Shown here one piece after another: positions 32,503 through 43,188 of a stretch of 64,000 nucleotides of DNA. The first letter of the stretch is position 1. Each line of letters begins with the position of its first letter. This stretch comes from Hemileia vastatrix (Eukaryota; Basidiomycota; Pucciniomycetes; Pucciniales; Zaghouaniaceae). A program made the translations under genes and the position numbers. Under the pieces are notes generated by a model. The model made no database searches and was not told the DNA's origin. It worked only from the letters and a program-made list of their open reading frames with translations. The DNA lies in contig JASXTE010000016.1 of NCBI GenBank assembly GCA_030280995.1, positions 22,377,501-22,441,500 of the forward strand, in the 5' to 3' direction.

Positions 32503-34290
32503 ATGCCTTGTGATAGACAGAAACCTCCTTTATGTAAGATCTATTACTTTATCTCTTGTATCTTCTTACACTAAATTTTCTTTTCAATTAATATATTTTA
32601 TATATTGGCGCCAATTATTTGTTTGACAAAATCTCATCAGCATCCTTAATTCAAATCCTTAAAGCTCAAGAAACAACCACCTATAGGAATTTCTCGAAAC
32701 CCCCCTTCTCTTTCCAATGAAAGGACCAAAATTACCAAATCTCAATATAGCAAGATACTTGAATTTTCTAAAGGAAAAACTTAAGAACTACTGTAAACTC
32801 TTAGCCAGAAGCCTTTGCAATTTTATATTTTAAATGCCTATAACAATTTGCTTGAATACATTGATGACCAAGAAAAATGAAAGAAATTATTTTATATTAA
32901 CTTCTTTAAACTCAGTAGGATAGAATATTGACCCTTTTTCTTTAAAACTTATCTAAATCAGCTTATGAAAAAGGTATCAATCCTCCCAATGATGACTTTA
33001 TCATCAAGACAATGATGATAATAGAATATCTGATGCTGAAGGCCATGCATAAGCATTTTGAGAGGGAGATAAGAATATTCTTCAATGTTCCAAAATAATG
33101 AGACTTTCTAGGGGCTCTAGCTTTGTCAGTGCTACTAAAACACCTCCTGCCAAGGATTCCTCTTACAAAAAATTTCAAAAATCTAAACAAAATAGACAAA
33201 ATGTGTCCAAAATGTATGTCATTTCTTTCAAGATTAATATAGCAATCTATTTTATATTAAGCTTTAAATCTATCTCCAAATTGATCACTTTTTTATTTAT
33301 TGTTTCTTATATTTTTCTTATCATTTAATTCAGCTCTAAAAACCACAATCACTTTGAAGCTTCAACTAATGGTAAATCTTGCTGTAATTAAGAAGAAGTA
33401 GAAGAAGATGATGATGATAAAAGTTTGAAATGTGAAGCTTCTCTAACTCAAAAATATTATGAAGCTACTTCTGCTGATGTGGTTGATAAAACACCCAATG
33501 AAGAAATTTATCAACTTAGCCAGCCACACAAAAATCCTTCAAGTTCAAAGAAACAGCTTCTAGTTGCTGTATCTTCAAAATCTAAAATCAAAATTCCAAA
33601 AATCATACTGTCTCTATCATCATCAATAAAAATTGTTAATCATTCCCTTCCTTATACTCCACCAATGATTGGCAGCTCAAAATTAAAGAGGCAAATAGCT
33701 GAAATTCATTGATTTTTTGAAGGTAGAATCAATGGTCAAAAGTACTTACCTCATGGCAAGAAATTGATCGGTTATTAAATATCTTTTTTTCTGTTTCTCT
33801 TAAAAAGCTAAATGGAATTTTGCAAAAATTCAATTTTCTATGGAAGAAATCTGCTCATAACAAAATTCTTACAAAAATTAATGAACTCTGTATGTATCAC
33901 ATACTTGAAGTTTGTTTATTCTTTTAATGATAAATAATTGTTTTGTTATTTTTTTAGCTTTAGATTTTCTCAATGTTGAATATTTGCAGATCTTGGTGGT
34001 CAAAAATCTGAACTTTGAAAATTTGGAAAAATTATGTAACACTGAAGAACCAAACTCAAATAATCTTTCTTTGTTTAAGAAGACTGATCACCCTGAATCA
34101 TTGATGATGCACATTTTATCGATACTAGTTAGACCAAGTGCTCATCATCCTTCTTTGTGGGATTCTCCTGTTGCATCATCTCTTTATCTTTCTTCTCAAG
34201 AGTTCACCCTTCATGCTGAAGAATCTGACTTCAATCCAGATTGTCCTATTGAAAGTTGTAGAAAGACTCTTACAGTTGACTTTCAGTAGG
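32503..34290 (+). pseudogene. Gene Y, right copy (unknown rust-like gene, dead)
   Basis: Second copy of the unrecognised gene at 13,130-14,904. It starts MPCDRQKPPL at 32,503, then a likely donor GTAAGATC. Coding-like blocks follow: KITKSQYSKILEFSKGKT (about 32,727), LEYIDDQEK, MRLSRGSSFVSATKTPPAK (33,098), a probable intron from about 33,211 (GTATGTCA) to about 33,333 (TTCAG), an acidic segment, then YYEATSADVVDKTPNEEIYQ (33,455) and KLKRQIAEIH (about 33,681), and ILTKINELCMYHILEV (about 33,863). Several stops, such as the TAA after SKGKT, are identical in the left copy. Nothing in it matched a family I know. Confidence 0.55.
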
Positions 34291-34735
34291 CAGAATCTGA
34301 AGGAGTTGGAAAAACAAAAAGAAATCCCTGGCCCTCTAAGTAAGCGTAAGATTCAATTAACTAAGCTTGAAGATCTGCTTGAAGAGTTGGATAAATCAAA
34401 ATTCTGAGAGTTAGATTTAAATGCATTGGAAAACTAAAATAAAGACAAATCTAAGTGCAACAAATGGTTACACCAGCTAAAAAAATACCTAGAGCCAGAT
34501 TACACTGATACCAGTTACAGAAAATACTTAGAACAAACCGCAGCAATTGCCCCAGAGACTAAAAAGTACAGTAAAATACTCCAGAAATTACCCTTGGAAT
34601 GACCTGTTCAAAGGTGCCTTATCAAACAACTGCCCCATTTTTATCCAGTTTCCCACCAAAATTAAAGAGTGTACTTTATTTTATTTTTATTTTATGAATT
34701 TTATAAGAAAAATAATAAATTTGAGTCACCCCAGA
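34291..34735 (+). pseudogene. Unrecognised coding-like fragment
   Basis: A frame through 34,285-34,600 reads LKELEKQKEIPGPLSKRK, then LTKLEDLLEELDKSKF, a stop, DKSKCNKWLHQLKKYLEPDY, and YLEQTAAIAPETKKYSKILQ. It is lysine/leucine-rich and could be a coiled-coil or a gag-like piece. Stops follow. Whether it is the end of gene Y or a separate insertion is unclear, because the left arm has no counterpart. Confidence 0.35.
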
Positions 34736-34853
34736 TGAGAGATATCCAATGTTACCCTATATGTTAATAATTTTTATTATAATTGTTGTTATTTTTTAAA
34801 TATTGTTAATTATCAAAAAACACCCTTTTTATTGAAACTAAAAAGACAAAAAA

Positions 34854-35647
34854 TTGTAGAGGACTAAGATTATCTCTCTCCTCCTGATTCTCCTGCTCCA
34901 GACCTTTCTAAAAATACCCTACATGCATATGATCTACAATAAAATATTAATCTAGTAAGCATAATAACTTTCTAACCAAATTTTGCCACAATAGCCAAGT
35001 TTTAACCAAGTGACCAGACTTCACATTGTGAGCAAATCTTTCCACAATGAGCTAATTATATGAGATTGAGCTAAATTTTCCACAGTGAGATAATTTTGCC
35101 ACCATGACCAAACTTTGCCACAATAACATAATTTTTCCAGTACACTTTACTTTTGCACTGTAAAATCACCAGAGCACCAGAGCTCAGTGGCCATTCTATC
35201 AGCACACCATATCCACCAATAATACTAAAAGACACTAAATCAAGTAAAACACTAAGAAAAAAGTAAAATATGATTAAAAACCCTCAATAAATAAAAGATA
35301 GAGAAAAATCTGGGCTATTCAATGATAATAATCACCTTCCAAAATTCAAAATATCCAGCCTGATAGTCCAGAAAACTGCTACTAATCTTTCAAAATAAAC
35401 CTAAAAGAGCCTCAGAAAATACCCAAAAGATAGAGAATCACCCCAAAAATCCAATAAGATCATTAATGAATCCATAAACCCATCAAATCACAATAAAAAT
35501 ACCACCATATAACCATTCCCAAATGCCACATATCAACCCAAAAAATCCATAATAACCAGATTAACACCTGGTAACACCATAATTTCCTTTCAACCAATAT
35601 TCAATCAAATTTTCACTTAAGTGGCCTACCCAGATGTGGAATTCCAC
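34854..35647 (+). repeat. LTR-like segment of family X copy 3
   Basis: The right end GGAATTCCACA followed by TCCTCCCTCC matches copy 2, and GATAGAGAAAAATCTGGGCT near 35,290 matches copies 1 and 4. The left end TGTAGAGG is a weak guess, since the first few hundred bases do not resemble the other copies. Irregular repeats of TTTTGCCACAAT and TTTCCACAATGAG fill 34,980-35,130. Confidence 0.45.
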
Positions 35648-35730
35648 ATCCTCCCTCCAATATGGAATGTCCTCATTCCCAAAAACTATGCATTCAACAT
35701 TTAATCATCAACTACCATCATCATCATCAT

Positions 35731-36288
35731 GAACTCTTCTGATTCCCCTAGTTTTCTTAGTGGATTTTTTAATTCTTCAAGAATTTCTTCATTGGCTGTT
35801 CAACAAAATATAACCAGTTCTCTTATAACAGAAGGTGAGTTCTCTTATCCATAAATTTCACCAAAATTAAAAACTTTTAACCCATATAGATAAACCTAAG
35901 CCCCCTGAGGATTCTTCTTCCAACCAGTTGGATGATGACAACGACTATGTTGGCATTATTAGGGGGTATCAAAGTTAGAAATTTGTATTTATTTAAAAGT
36001 CATTTCACAACACAAAAAGAAATCCACAAACTTGGAATTAATTCTCAGTTAAAAGGTGTTTTTGGGGCACAATATGGCATATTTTAAAAAATAGCCATGG
36101 TTGATTTGGTGGAAAAAAGAGGTGTTTTGAAATGTAATATTTCTAAATTTGATACCCTCTATTCTTCCTACCAATAATTCTAAACTTTAGATCACACCAA
36201 GCTTCTTCTCCTTCTGACCTTGAGGAACATCAGGCTATCATTCAAGACTTTAATAAGAGTGCTGAGAAATTTTCTAATGATCCAAATT
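35731..36288 (+). pseudogene. Family X ORF1 (copy 3), interrupted by a MITE
   Basis: Starts MNSSDSPSFLSGFFNSSRIS and lacks the cysteine cluster of copies 2 and 4. An intron GTGAGTTC...CATATAG (about 35,835-35,889) precedes DKPKPPEDSSSN and DDDNDYVGII, which aligns with DNDGNVGTI of the other copies. A 198-bp TA-flanked MITE then interrupts it. After an acceptor near 36,190 the frame reads SDLEEHQAIIQDFNKSAEKF and ends at 36,288, comparable to the charged C-termini of copies 2 and 4. It looks like a divergent, shorter member of the same gene family. Function unknown. Confidence 0.5.
35962..36159 (+). mobile_element. 198-bp TA-flanked TIR element (MITE)
   Basis: Left end GGGGGTATCAAAGTTAGAAA and right end TTTCTAAATTTGATACCCTC are inverted repeats of roughly 29 bp. 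Both sides are flanked by TA (35,960-35,961 and 36,160-36,161). TA duplication and ends suggest a Tc1/mariner-like or pogo-like origin; no transposase is inside. Confidence 0.85.
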
Positions 36289-36798
36289 AGCAATTATTGA
36301 TATAAACCTTTAACCAAATTTATTAGTTTCATATGATTGAATTTTGACAATTTAGTTGGTGCTGAATTATATATAAATAAAACCATCTGATTCTGATGCT
36401 TCTATCACTAAGAATAAGAGAGTAAGCTTCCACCCCTACTGAGTTAGAACTGCAATGATCTAGACATTGCCATAAAGTCCTCCAATTTCCACAACTTCAT
36501 TCATAATACCAATTAACCATCACCAATTCAGACCTACAACCAAAAATTTCAACAAAAAAATATGTTGACCAGATAAATCAACTATTATCAACATAATTAC
36601 ATTCCTATTCTAAAAATAATCTTGAAGTTCATCAAAACCGAAATTCCATAATCCAAAGTTTTCTGCATAATTGTAAATTGAGGAGATAGATTCAATATAA
36701 TCTTTTATATGAGTGATTGATAAAAAAATGACTTTGATTTCCAAAATAATTCCATTTCTTCCTAATGAGTGTCCAAAAAAATGATTGACAAAAGCTCC
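36289..36798. other. No gene seen
   Basis: AT-rich region between ORF1 of X copy 3 and its stem-loop array. Only short stop-rich frames. Confidence 0.45.
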
Positions 36799-37640
36799 AG
36801 TTTAAGGTCATAGAGGACCACAAAAATATCTTCTACTTGATATATATTGGTCTTCAAGTAAAAAAATTCACCAGTTTATAGTCTTAGAGGACTATTACCT
36901 GCATTGCAAAACCAATGTTAGAGTTCAACCTAGAAACAAATAAGCAGGTAAACAAATTTTGTGGGGTAACTGTTCATAGAGCAGCCAGCCCATCAGTTAC
37001 CCCCACACTCTCCAATATTAAGTCTAGAAGGTTACCCAATGAGCACTTCTAACTAAAAGAAATCCTCAAATCTTGACCTCTACAATTCCTAGTTTTATTG
37101 AAATCTTCATTTTTCCACAGTCTTGAAGTTTAGTACAAATCAAAAATAATCTTAAAAAGAATCTTCAGTTTTAAGTCTTGATGGACTAACAGAATAAAAA
37201 AAGAAAAGATGTCCCCCAGCCATTTGGATAAGCCAAGCCCCTTACACCATACCCACATCCAAGTTCACCTTGAATGTGGATACACAAGAAAGAAAAATTA
37301 AAAAATATAACATAAATAAAATTTTGGAAAACAAATTATTTTTGAAAATAAATTTTGAAAATTTGAAAATTTGAAAAATGATAATTTAATAAAAATCAAG
37401 TAAACAAACTAATGATAACTGGGTGGGCTCCCTCCAATTTGCGAAAATGATTGGAGACCACCAGTGATCATCCACCCCAGTATAACAAAATTTTTTTAAA
37501 TTAAAAATAAAATATGGCAAAAAACACAGCAAAACAGAAAAACAAATAAAATGAAGCAAAACAAAACTCTTGAATCTAGACTTCATAATGATTGTGCTGT
37601 GTCAGCGTAAGTTTTCAGTTTATAGTCATAGATGACTACC
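36799..37640 (+). repeat. Structured 3' region of X copy 3 (stem-loops and hairpins)
   Basis: No gene. TATAGTC...GACT stem-loop motifs start at 36,799 (with GGTC/GACC), 36,872, 37,166 and 37,616. The hairpin GTGGGGTAACTG...CAGTTACCCCCAC is at 36,961-37,006. CCACATCCAAG...CTTGAATGTGG is at 37,253-37,279. GATAACTGG...CCAGTGATC is at 37,414-37,469. All have counterparts in X copy 4/5. Confidence 0.7.
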
Positions 37641-37710
37641 TATATAACAAAAATAAAGCCAGGATTCAACTAGAAACAGAGAAGCATTGGAAACAAACAT
37701 TGTGGGGTAA

Positions 37711-37733
37711 GTCCGCTCCCCATATTGTGTTGG
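37711..37733 (-). mobile_element. CACTA MITE end fragment
   Basis: GTCCGCTCCCCATATTGTGT is the end of a CACTA MITE, next to W, in the same relative place as the MITE at 12,341 in the left arm. The rest is replaced by family X sequence. Confidence 0.65.
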
Positions 37734-38160
37734 GTATGCCACTTAATTTTAATACTCCCGCCCTTAGCCATATTGCTAAAGCAATGGCAGCTTATTTTCT
37801 GATTTTTGGAATCTTATTCAGCCAAATTCTTGATTTTTCTCTATTGTTCATGTAATTAATACATTATCCTACTTCATGTAAATATATCCTGTATCCTATT
37901 GCTACATTTTTTGTGTAACTCAAATTATTTATTTATGTGAGATTTATTACAAAATCTGAATACAGATGCTCAAACTATCAACAAATATTATTGTATAAAT
38001 TTCTTACACCTTTTTTCTATTTAGTAAATATTATTACAATAATCATAACTCAAAATCATGATGAATCAAAAATTTGAGAAAAAATTAAGAATACATTATA
38101 AGTCATTTTTCTCATAACACTATATATTTCTTTAAGATGGAAATACATCTTAGCATTTGT
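37734..38160 (+). repeat. W segment, right arm of inverted duplication
   Basis: Inverted counterpart of 11,936-12,340. No gene; frames are short. About 65 extra bases follow before the next CACTA remnant. Confidence 0.8.
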
Positions 38161-38227
38161 CTCAAATTTTAAGATAATTCTTAAAAAAAATTAAAACAGT
38201 TTTCTATCAATGCGTTTCAGCATTTTC

Positions 38228-38350
38228 CACCACACAATATTTAGGGGGACTTGCTAGCAAGTCCTCAACTTGAAGTCAGATGGAAATCCAAATGAACTCA
38301 GAATGAAGTAATACTGAACTTTCACTTGAAGTATCACACAAATAATAATG
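38228..38350 (+). mobile_element. CACTA MITE remnant (left end)
   Basis: CACCACACAATATTTAGGGG, the palindrome GGACTTGCTAGCAAGTCC and then degenerate GAACTCAGAAT repeats. The right end is missing, unless the remnant at about 39,950-40,102 is its partner across inserted sequence. Confidence 0.75.
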
Positions 38351-39949
38351 GATCTATATTGAAAACATAGTGAAAGTGTGAGGATAACTGAATGGAAGCC
38401 AGAAAAAATCATTCCATGAGGCTACTCAACGCACAGTATTTTTTGAAGCAACTTAATTAAATAATACTTTATTAAATTAAGTTGATCAATAAAAATCAAT
38501 TGACAATATCACAATTCTCAAATACAATAATTTTATTAAAAACTTTCAGATTACATATAAAAAAAATTGGTGACTTTATCTATTACCTACAACTTTTTTT
38601 ACAGAATCGAAAACTATGTTTCAGCTTATATTTTATGGATTTGAACTCTGTTCTTTGCCAAAAGAACAGCGTTCATCCTCCTATTTTCACACTCTGTTTG
38701 CACCAATCCCCATCCCTTTCAATTCTATCAACATGTGCTTGTCTTTCCTCCCCACCCCTTTTGCTATCCTCCCAGCCCCATTGTATGCCATCCTCTTTTG
38801 ATCCCCATTTCACCCCTCTCAACCTCTCCCCAACCCTTTTCTTTATTCAGAAAGCCTTGGAACTCTTATTCTTCCCTTCCAACTCTTTCCCAACCTTTTT
38901 GCTACCCCATATACCCTTCCTCACCCCTCTCTCCAGCCTCCCCAACCCTTGTAGCCCCATTACTCCGCTTTACCTCGATTCCACAATCCTTGAACCCCAA
39001 TTTCCTCCCTTTCAACTCAGTCCCTATTTCTGTATATAAAAATATAGTGTAAGGGAGAAACAGAGAGGTAAGAAAACTGGAAGGAGAGGATTGGAGAGGT
39101 GTGGAGAGGCGTGGAGTGGGAGAGGCAAATGCAGATAGGGGTTGAAAATGATGATGAGGGGAGTGAAAAGGTTGGGGAGAAAGATGAGGTGAGGATAAAG
39201 AAATATTTCAAAGGGAAAAGAGTGTGGTATTCTTGAGAGGGAGTAAAAAAAGACAATAAAAGAAGATAGTAATACAAAATAAATATACAAAAAATATAAA
39301 ATATGTTACAAAGAGTGGGAACAGAAACTCCTTGAATCCTAAAAATCCACAACTCCTATACTGTTATTCTCTTCATTTACTTAAATCAAATAAAAATCTA
39401 CATCTTAATATTTTGAAAATTTTGAAGAAGAGGGGAAATTAATTTTAATATATATTAGTATGAATTTTTTTTTATTTAATAGTGAAATATAGTATGTCAA
39501 TTTAATTTGAAATTTATATGTCTAAGTAAAGTCTTTGTAACATCATTTTTAAGATTTTTTCCTCTTCTTTAGATATTTTAATGATTTATAATATTCAATA
39601 TTATCTAGTCATAAAATAAGTATATAATTTTTTCAATTCTTGAAAATAATACAATAAATAATATAAATGCACAAAATAACCTTTCATGAAAAAATTGACA
39701 TATTTCAAATTGTAGTTTATCCATGTATTTCTTGCCAAAGAAACTTATATAATAATGTCAGGTGGTATCTTCCCGGAACTATACATTAATGTTTTTTTTA
39801 AATTGTAAAGAAACTACTTAGGTAGTTTAAAATATGTATTTTTCAGATTAATTTGAGTGTGGTCTGCACTGTATTAAAATTTCTATAGAAAAAATCTCAT
39901 TCTTCATATCTCAAGATTTGTTCAAAGTATTATTACCTATGCTTCATTA
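38351..39949. other. No gene seen; second C-rich to G-rich switch
   Basis: 38,690-39,020 is C-rich on the + strand with repeated CCC and TCC runs, and 39,050-39,240 is G-rich (GGAGAGG-type repeats). The rest is AT-rich. The open frames here on both strands are composition artefacts. Confidence 0.6.
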
Positions 39950-40102
39950 AATGTTCAAGTTGTATTCATATTGAGTTCATGAAAATTTCATAAAAATTTC
40001 TTGTTGCTTTCATCACTAATTCAATGTGGGCTCAAAAAGATATGAATTAGGGTTCAAGGTTGCGGACTTGCTAGCAATTTTTCCCCCCATATTTCATGTT
40101 GT
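39950..40102 (+). mobile_element. CACTA MITE remnant (right end)
   Basis: GGTTGCGGACTTGCTAGCAA followed by TCCCCCCATATTTCATG, a degenerate right end, preceded by weak TTGAGTTCAT-type repeats. No target duplication. Confidence 0.6.
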
Positions 40103-41229
40103 TGAAAAGTAAAAAATCTTAAGTGTAATAAATTTTTGCACACAATTCATCAAAGATTTTTTTAAGTAGACTTTTCTTAATCTTATTTCTATAATTTCTA
40201 GGTGCATAATTATTTCAATTATACTAAGTATTCACTATAAAAAATAATATCTAGACATTTAAATAATGAGAAGCCATCATATTGGTATTAAATTATGTTA
40301 AAGTGTTTTTGAAAAACTAGTTAAATTTAAAAAATATTATTTTATCAGTGTCAATTATTTTGAAAAAGAAAATTTACTTTACATTTTGATGATCTATAAT
40401 TTAGCTTGCTGTATTTTGATTCATATTTTATATTAATTATTTTTTACACTTATAAATTCATGTATAGATATCAAATTTCATTCAATAATTTGAAAAAAAA
40501 GATATTTAATTCTTTCTAAGAAAGAAAAAAATTGAAAAAAAGCAAGAAGGGTACTCCTTATCATGAACTTATAGATATTGTTTCTATAAATAATGAAACA
40601 AACAATTTTTAGATTGCCATCCTTCTTGTTCATCCTTCAATGTCAATAATATGTTATTGACATGTTATTTTTCTAATAAAATTTCAAGTGAACCAAATTC
40701 TACTTACATCTACCTGGATAGATCAAGGTCAATAAAAATGTATCTACAATCATTTTCTAGGTTTTTAAGATTCATTCGAATCCAAGAAAAAAGAAATATC
40801 TACCCACAACTCTTAAAATTAATTCAATGGATAAATATTCAAAAAATTTTAAATAGAAATCAATTTTATTGTGTTATATTTATTTTTAAGTGTATTGAGG
40901 TCCACTCTCTCACAAAAGTAAAAGCCATTTAATAATTATTAATATTTTATTATAATATAATAAAATTTACTTAAAAATGATGTAGTAGTTTCTACTTTAC
41001 ATACTTGGTTTTATGAATTTTTTAGAAAAATTAAATTAGAAGTATAGAAATATCATCTTATAATTCATCTTTTGGAATTCTGCACCTGAATTTAAGATAG
41101 ATTATGAAGGCTAAGTCAAGATCTACAAAGAAACTGAAATTCATATTAATTAAATATTCATCTTCTACAAGGCAAATTTTAAAACTAGAATTAATTTTTA
41201 TTGGAGATTTAAATTGATTGATATATTCA
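40103..41229. other. No gene recognised
   Basis: AT-rich. Frames at 40,651-40,932 (+) and 41,058-41,252 (-) have no motif, and the second one includes the end of a TIR element in its first codons. Nothing could be supported. Confidence 0.45.
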
Positions 41230-41231
41230 TT

Positions 41232-41345
41232 AGGGGTATCAAAGTTGACCACTCCGCAATTAAATTAATTGCAGATAAAAATCCTTATACTCCAGTTACC
41301 TTCTGCAATTATTTTTACTAATAATTGGGTTATTAGACATTTTAA
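41232..41345 (+). mobile_element. Left end of a TA-flanked TIR element
   Basis: After TA, GGGGTATCAAAGTTGACCAC begins a 105-bp stretch nearly the same as 63,256-63,366, including CGCAATTAAATTAATTGC and GGTTATTAGACA. The element is cut by the X LTR that starts at 41,348. Confidence 0.7.
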
Positions 41346-41347
41346 AT

Positions 41348-42445
41348 TGTGGAAAATCCTATAGTACTAGCTATAGGCCTTGACCACGGGAGTTGGAGAA
41401 AACCCAGAGAGAAAATCCCCTTTCCCTTCATAAAAATAAAGTGAGATTTACCAGCTACATTAAATTGGTTCCTGTGTGCTAAAGCCCATTTTCTTACACA
41501 CTTGACTGACTGATTAGCCAAGAAAGTAGTCTTCAGACAGACTACCAAACCAAAGAACTGAAATGTAGACAAATGTCAACACCAGAGAAAGAAATGATAC
41601 TTGATTTAGTTTAATAATTCACACCAGAGACACCAATAATACTTGATATAGCTTGCAATACTATACCAGAGAAACCAGTTTCCAAGTTAAGTTGAATGAA
41701 GAACTCATCTTGCAACAAACACAGCCAATTTTGGCCAAAAAAACAGTGAAAACTGAGTAAGGAACAATGATATCACCTCTGGATGGTTGTATGATAATTA
41801 AAGTTGCCCCAAACTGTCTTATTCACTATGTACACATAGACCACTATCTAAAAGCCCATGCACATCAACAAACTTGGGGTTCTTGAGCTCCAAATTGCAT
41901 AAAACCCCTCTAGAAACGCTTCCCAGCCTTCTAGCACCAAGGCAGGCAGTCGGCACAAAGTCAGGAGGCCCTCCTGAGGCAGCCAGACCATCCTGAAGCC
42001 AGAAAACCACTGAAAACCTCCAAAAATACCCAAAGTACTTGGAAAAATTTACTACAACTACTAAAAACCTTTAAAACACATAATTAGGCTATAAAAACTT
42101 TGAGACATAAATGTAGAGAAAAATCAGCTCATTCTTATGGTACTAAGCACTTAACCCTAAGACTTAAGGTTAGCCCGTAAAACACAAAAAACAAAATTAA
42201 ACAGCTATCTTTTAAATGAAAAATGAGAAATTATCCCCTTAATACTTAAAATCTGGAAAATTTCATCAAGAATTAAATATAGAGAAAATCCGGGGCTATC
42301 CAATGGTAGTAGTCACATCCCCACAGTCCCAATATTTGCTGAATAAATCCAGAAAAACACCCATTTATAAAACAATGTCATTTAAGACATATCAAAACAA
42401 CTCCAAATAGACAAACAAAGGGCTCCACCAATGTTGGAAGACCAC
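41348..42445 (+). repeat. 5' LTR-like segment of family X copy 4
   Basis: 1,098 bp, TGTGGAAAATCCTATAGT to GGAAGACCACA; the first and last five bases are inverted repeats. Directly after it GGAGAATGT...ACATTCTCC forms a perfect 9-bp stem with a two-base loop (about 42,461-42,480). Copy 3 has GGAATG...CATTCC in the same place. Open frames inside are not conserved. Confidence 0.65.
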
Positions 42446-42494
42446 ATAATCCCTCAAATGGAGAATGTCCACATTCTCCTTCATCACAACCACC

Positions 42495-43119
42495 ATGTTC
42501 AGCTTTCTTTCCAAATCTGCTACTGACATGGGTCCTTGCCAATACTTCATTGACAACAATTTCATCTGTACCATCACACCACCAGCTCTTCCCTAAAGAA
42601 CCTCCTGTGATGCCTGTCACTGTAGGAAGAAGACTTGTTTCAGACCTGGTCAATTTTCCTCTTCAACATCTTCTCCTCCTCCTCAACCTGATCAACCTTC
42701 CACCAGCACCAAAAGATCCAGACCATTCATCCTGATCCCCAAACTGGTCAACAAATTACACCATTCAAAAAAGAGTGCTGATCCCGCTACAACCACTAGC
42801 TCTACCATCCCTGGTCCTTCTGATAGTAAGCCCAATACTTCTTCATACATAAATTCCATCTGAAAATATTCCAGTTCATTTCCATCCTGAAAGTGATGAT
42901 GGCAATGTGGGAACCATTGAAGCACCCCCACCTAATCCATTGCTTACCATCAAAGACAAATTCCAACAACATTCTTCTCAAGAGAGACATCTCATTCTAA
43001 ACTACTTCCAATCCACTACTGCCAAAGATCCACAGGAAATTGAGAAAAGAAGACACCTCATCCACCAGTTCAAGACTAATGCTGAACACTTTGTTTCATC
43101 TCTTGATTCTCTTCTGTAA
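42495..43119 (+). pseudogene. Family X ORF1: cysteine half-cluster protein (copy 4)
   Basis: Best preserved copy of ORF1. The frame from 42,495 reads MFSFLSKSATDMGPC, then FIDNNFICTITPPALP, one stop (TAA near 42,594), then RTSCDACHCRKKTCFRPG (about 42,600-42,653), a C-x2-C-x6-C cluster like the first half of a fungal Zn2Cys6 finger. A Ser/Pro-rich stretch leads to RSRPFILIPKLVNKLHHSKK, close to copy 2. A 49-bp intron (GTAAGCCC...TTCCAG, 42,826-42,874) joins in frame to HFHPESDDGNVGTIEAPPP. The C-terminus is charged and helical (RHLIHQFKTNAEHFVSSLD), ending at 43,119. About 190 codons. Function unknown; DNA or RNA binding is inference. Confidence 0.65.
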
Positions 43120-43188
43120 TTGATTCTTTCCTGAAATTCTTGATTTAGAAAAGAAAAAATAAATGAAAAATAAATGAAACAATTTCCT

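Noticed and set aside
36820..36870. Possible additional stem-loop motif at TTGGTCTTCAAGTA
   Set aside because: Only one arm is recognisable, so it was not counted.
38482..39352. Several overlapping frames on both strands
   Set aside because: Composition artefact of the C-rich to G-rich switch.
38228..40102. A single 1.9-kb CACTA element between the two remnants
   Set aside because: The flanks do not give a 3-bp target duplication and the right end is degenerate, so two separate remnants were annotated.
41058..41252. Minus-strand frame beginning MVNFDTP
   Set aside because: The first codons are the end of a TIR element, and the rest has no motif.
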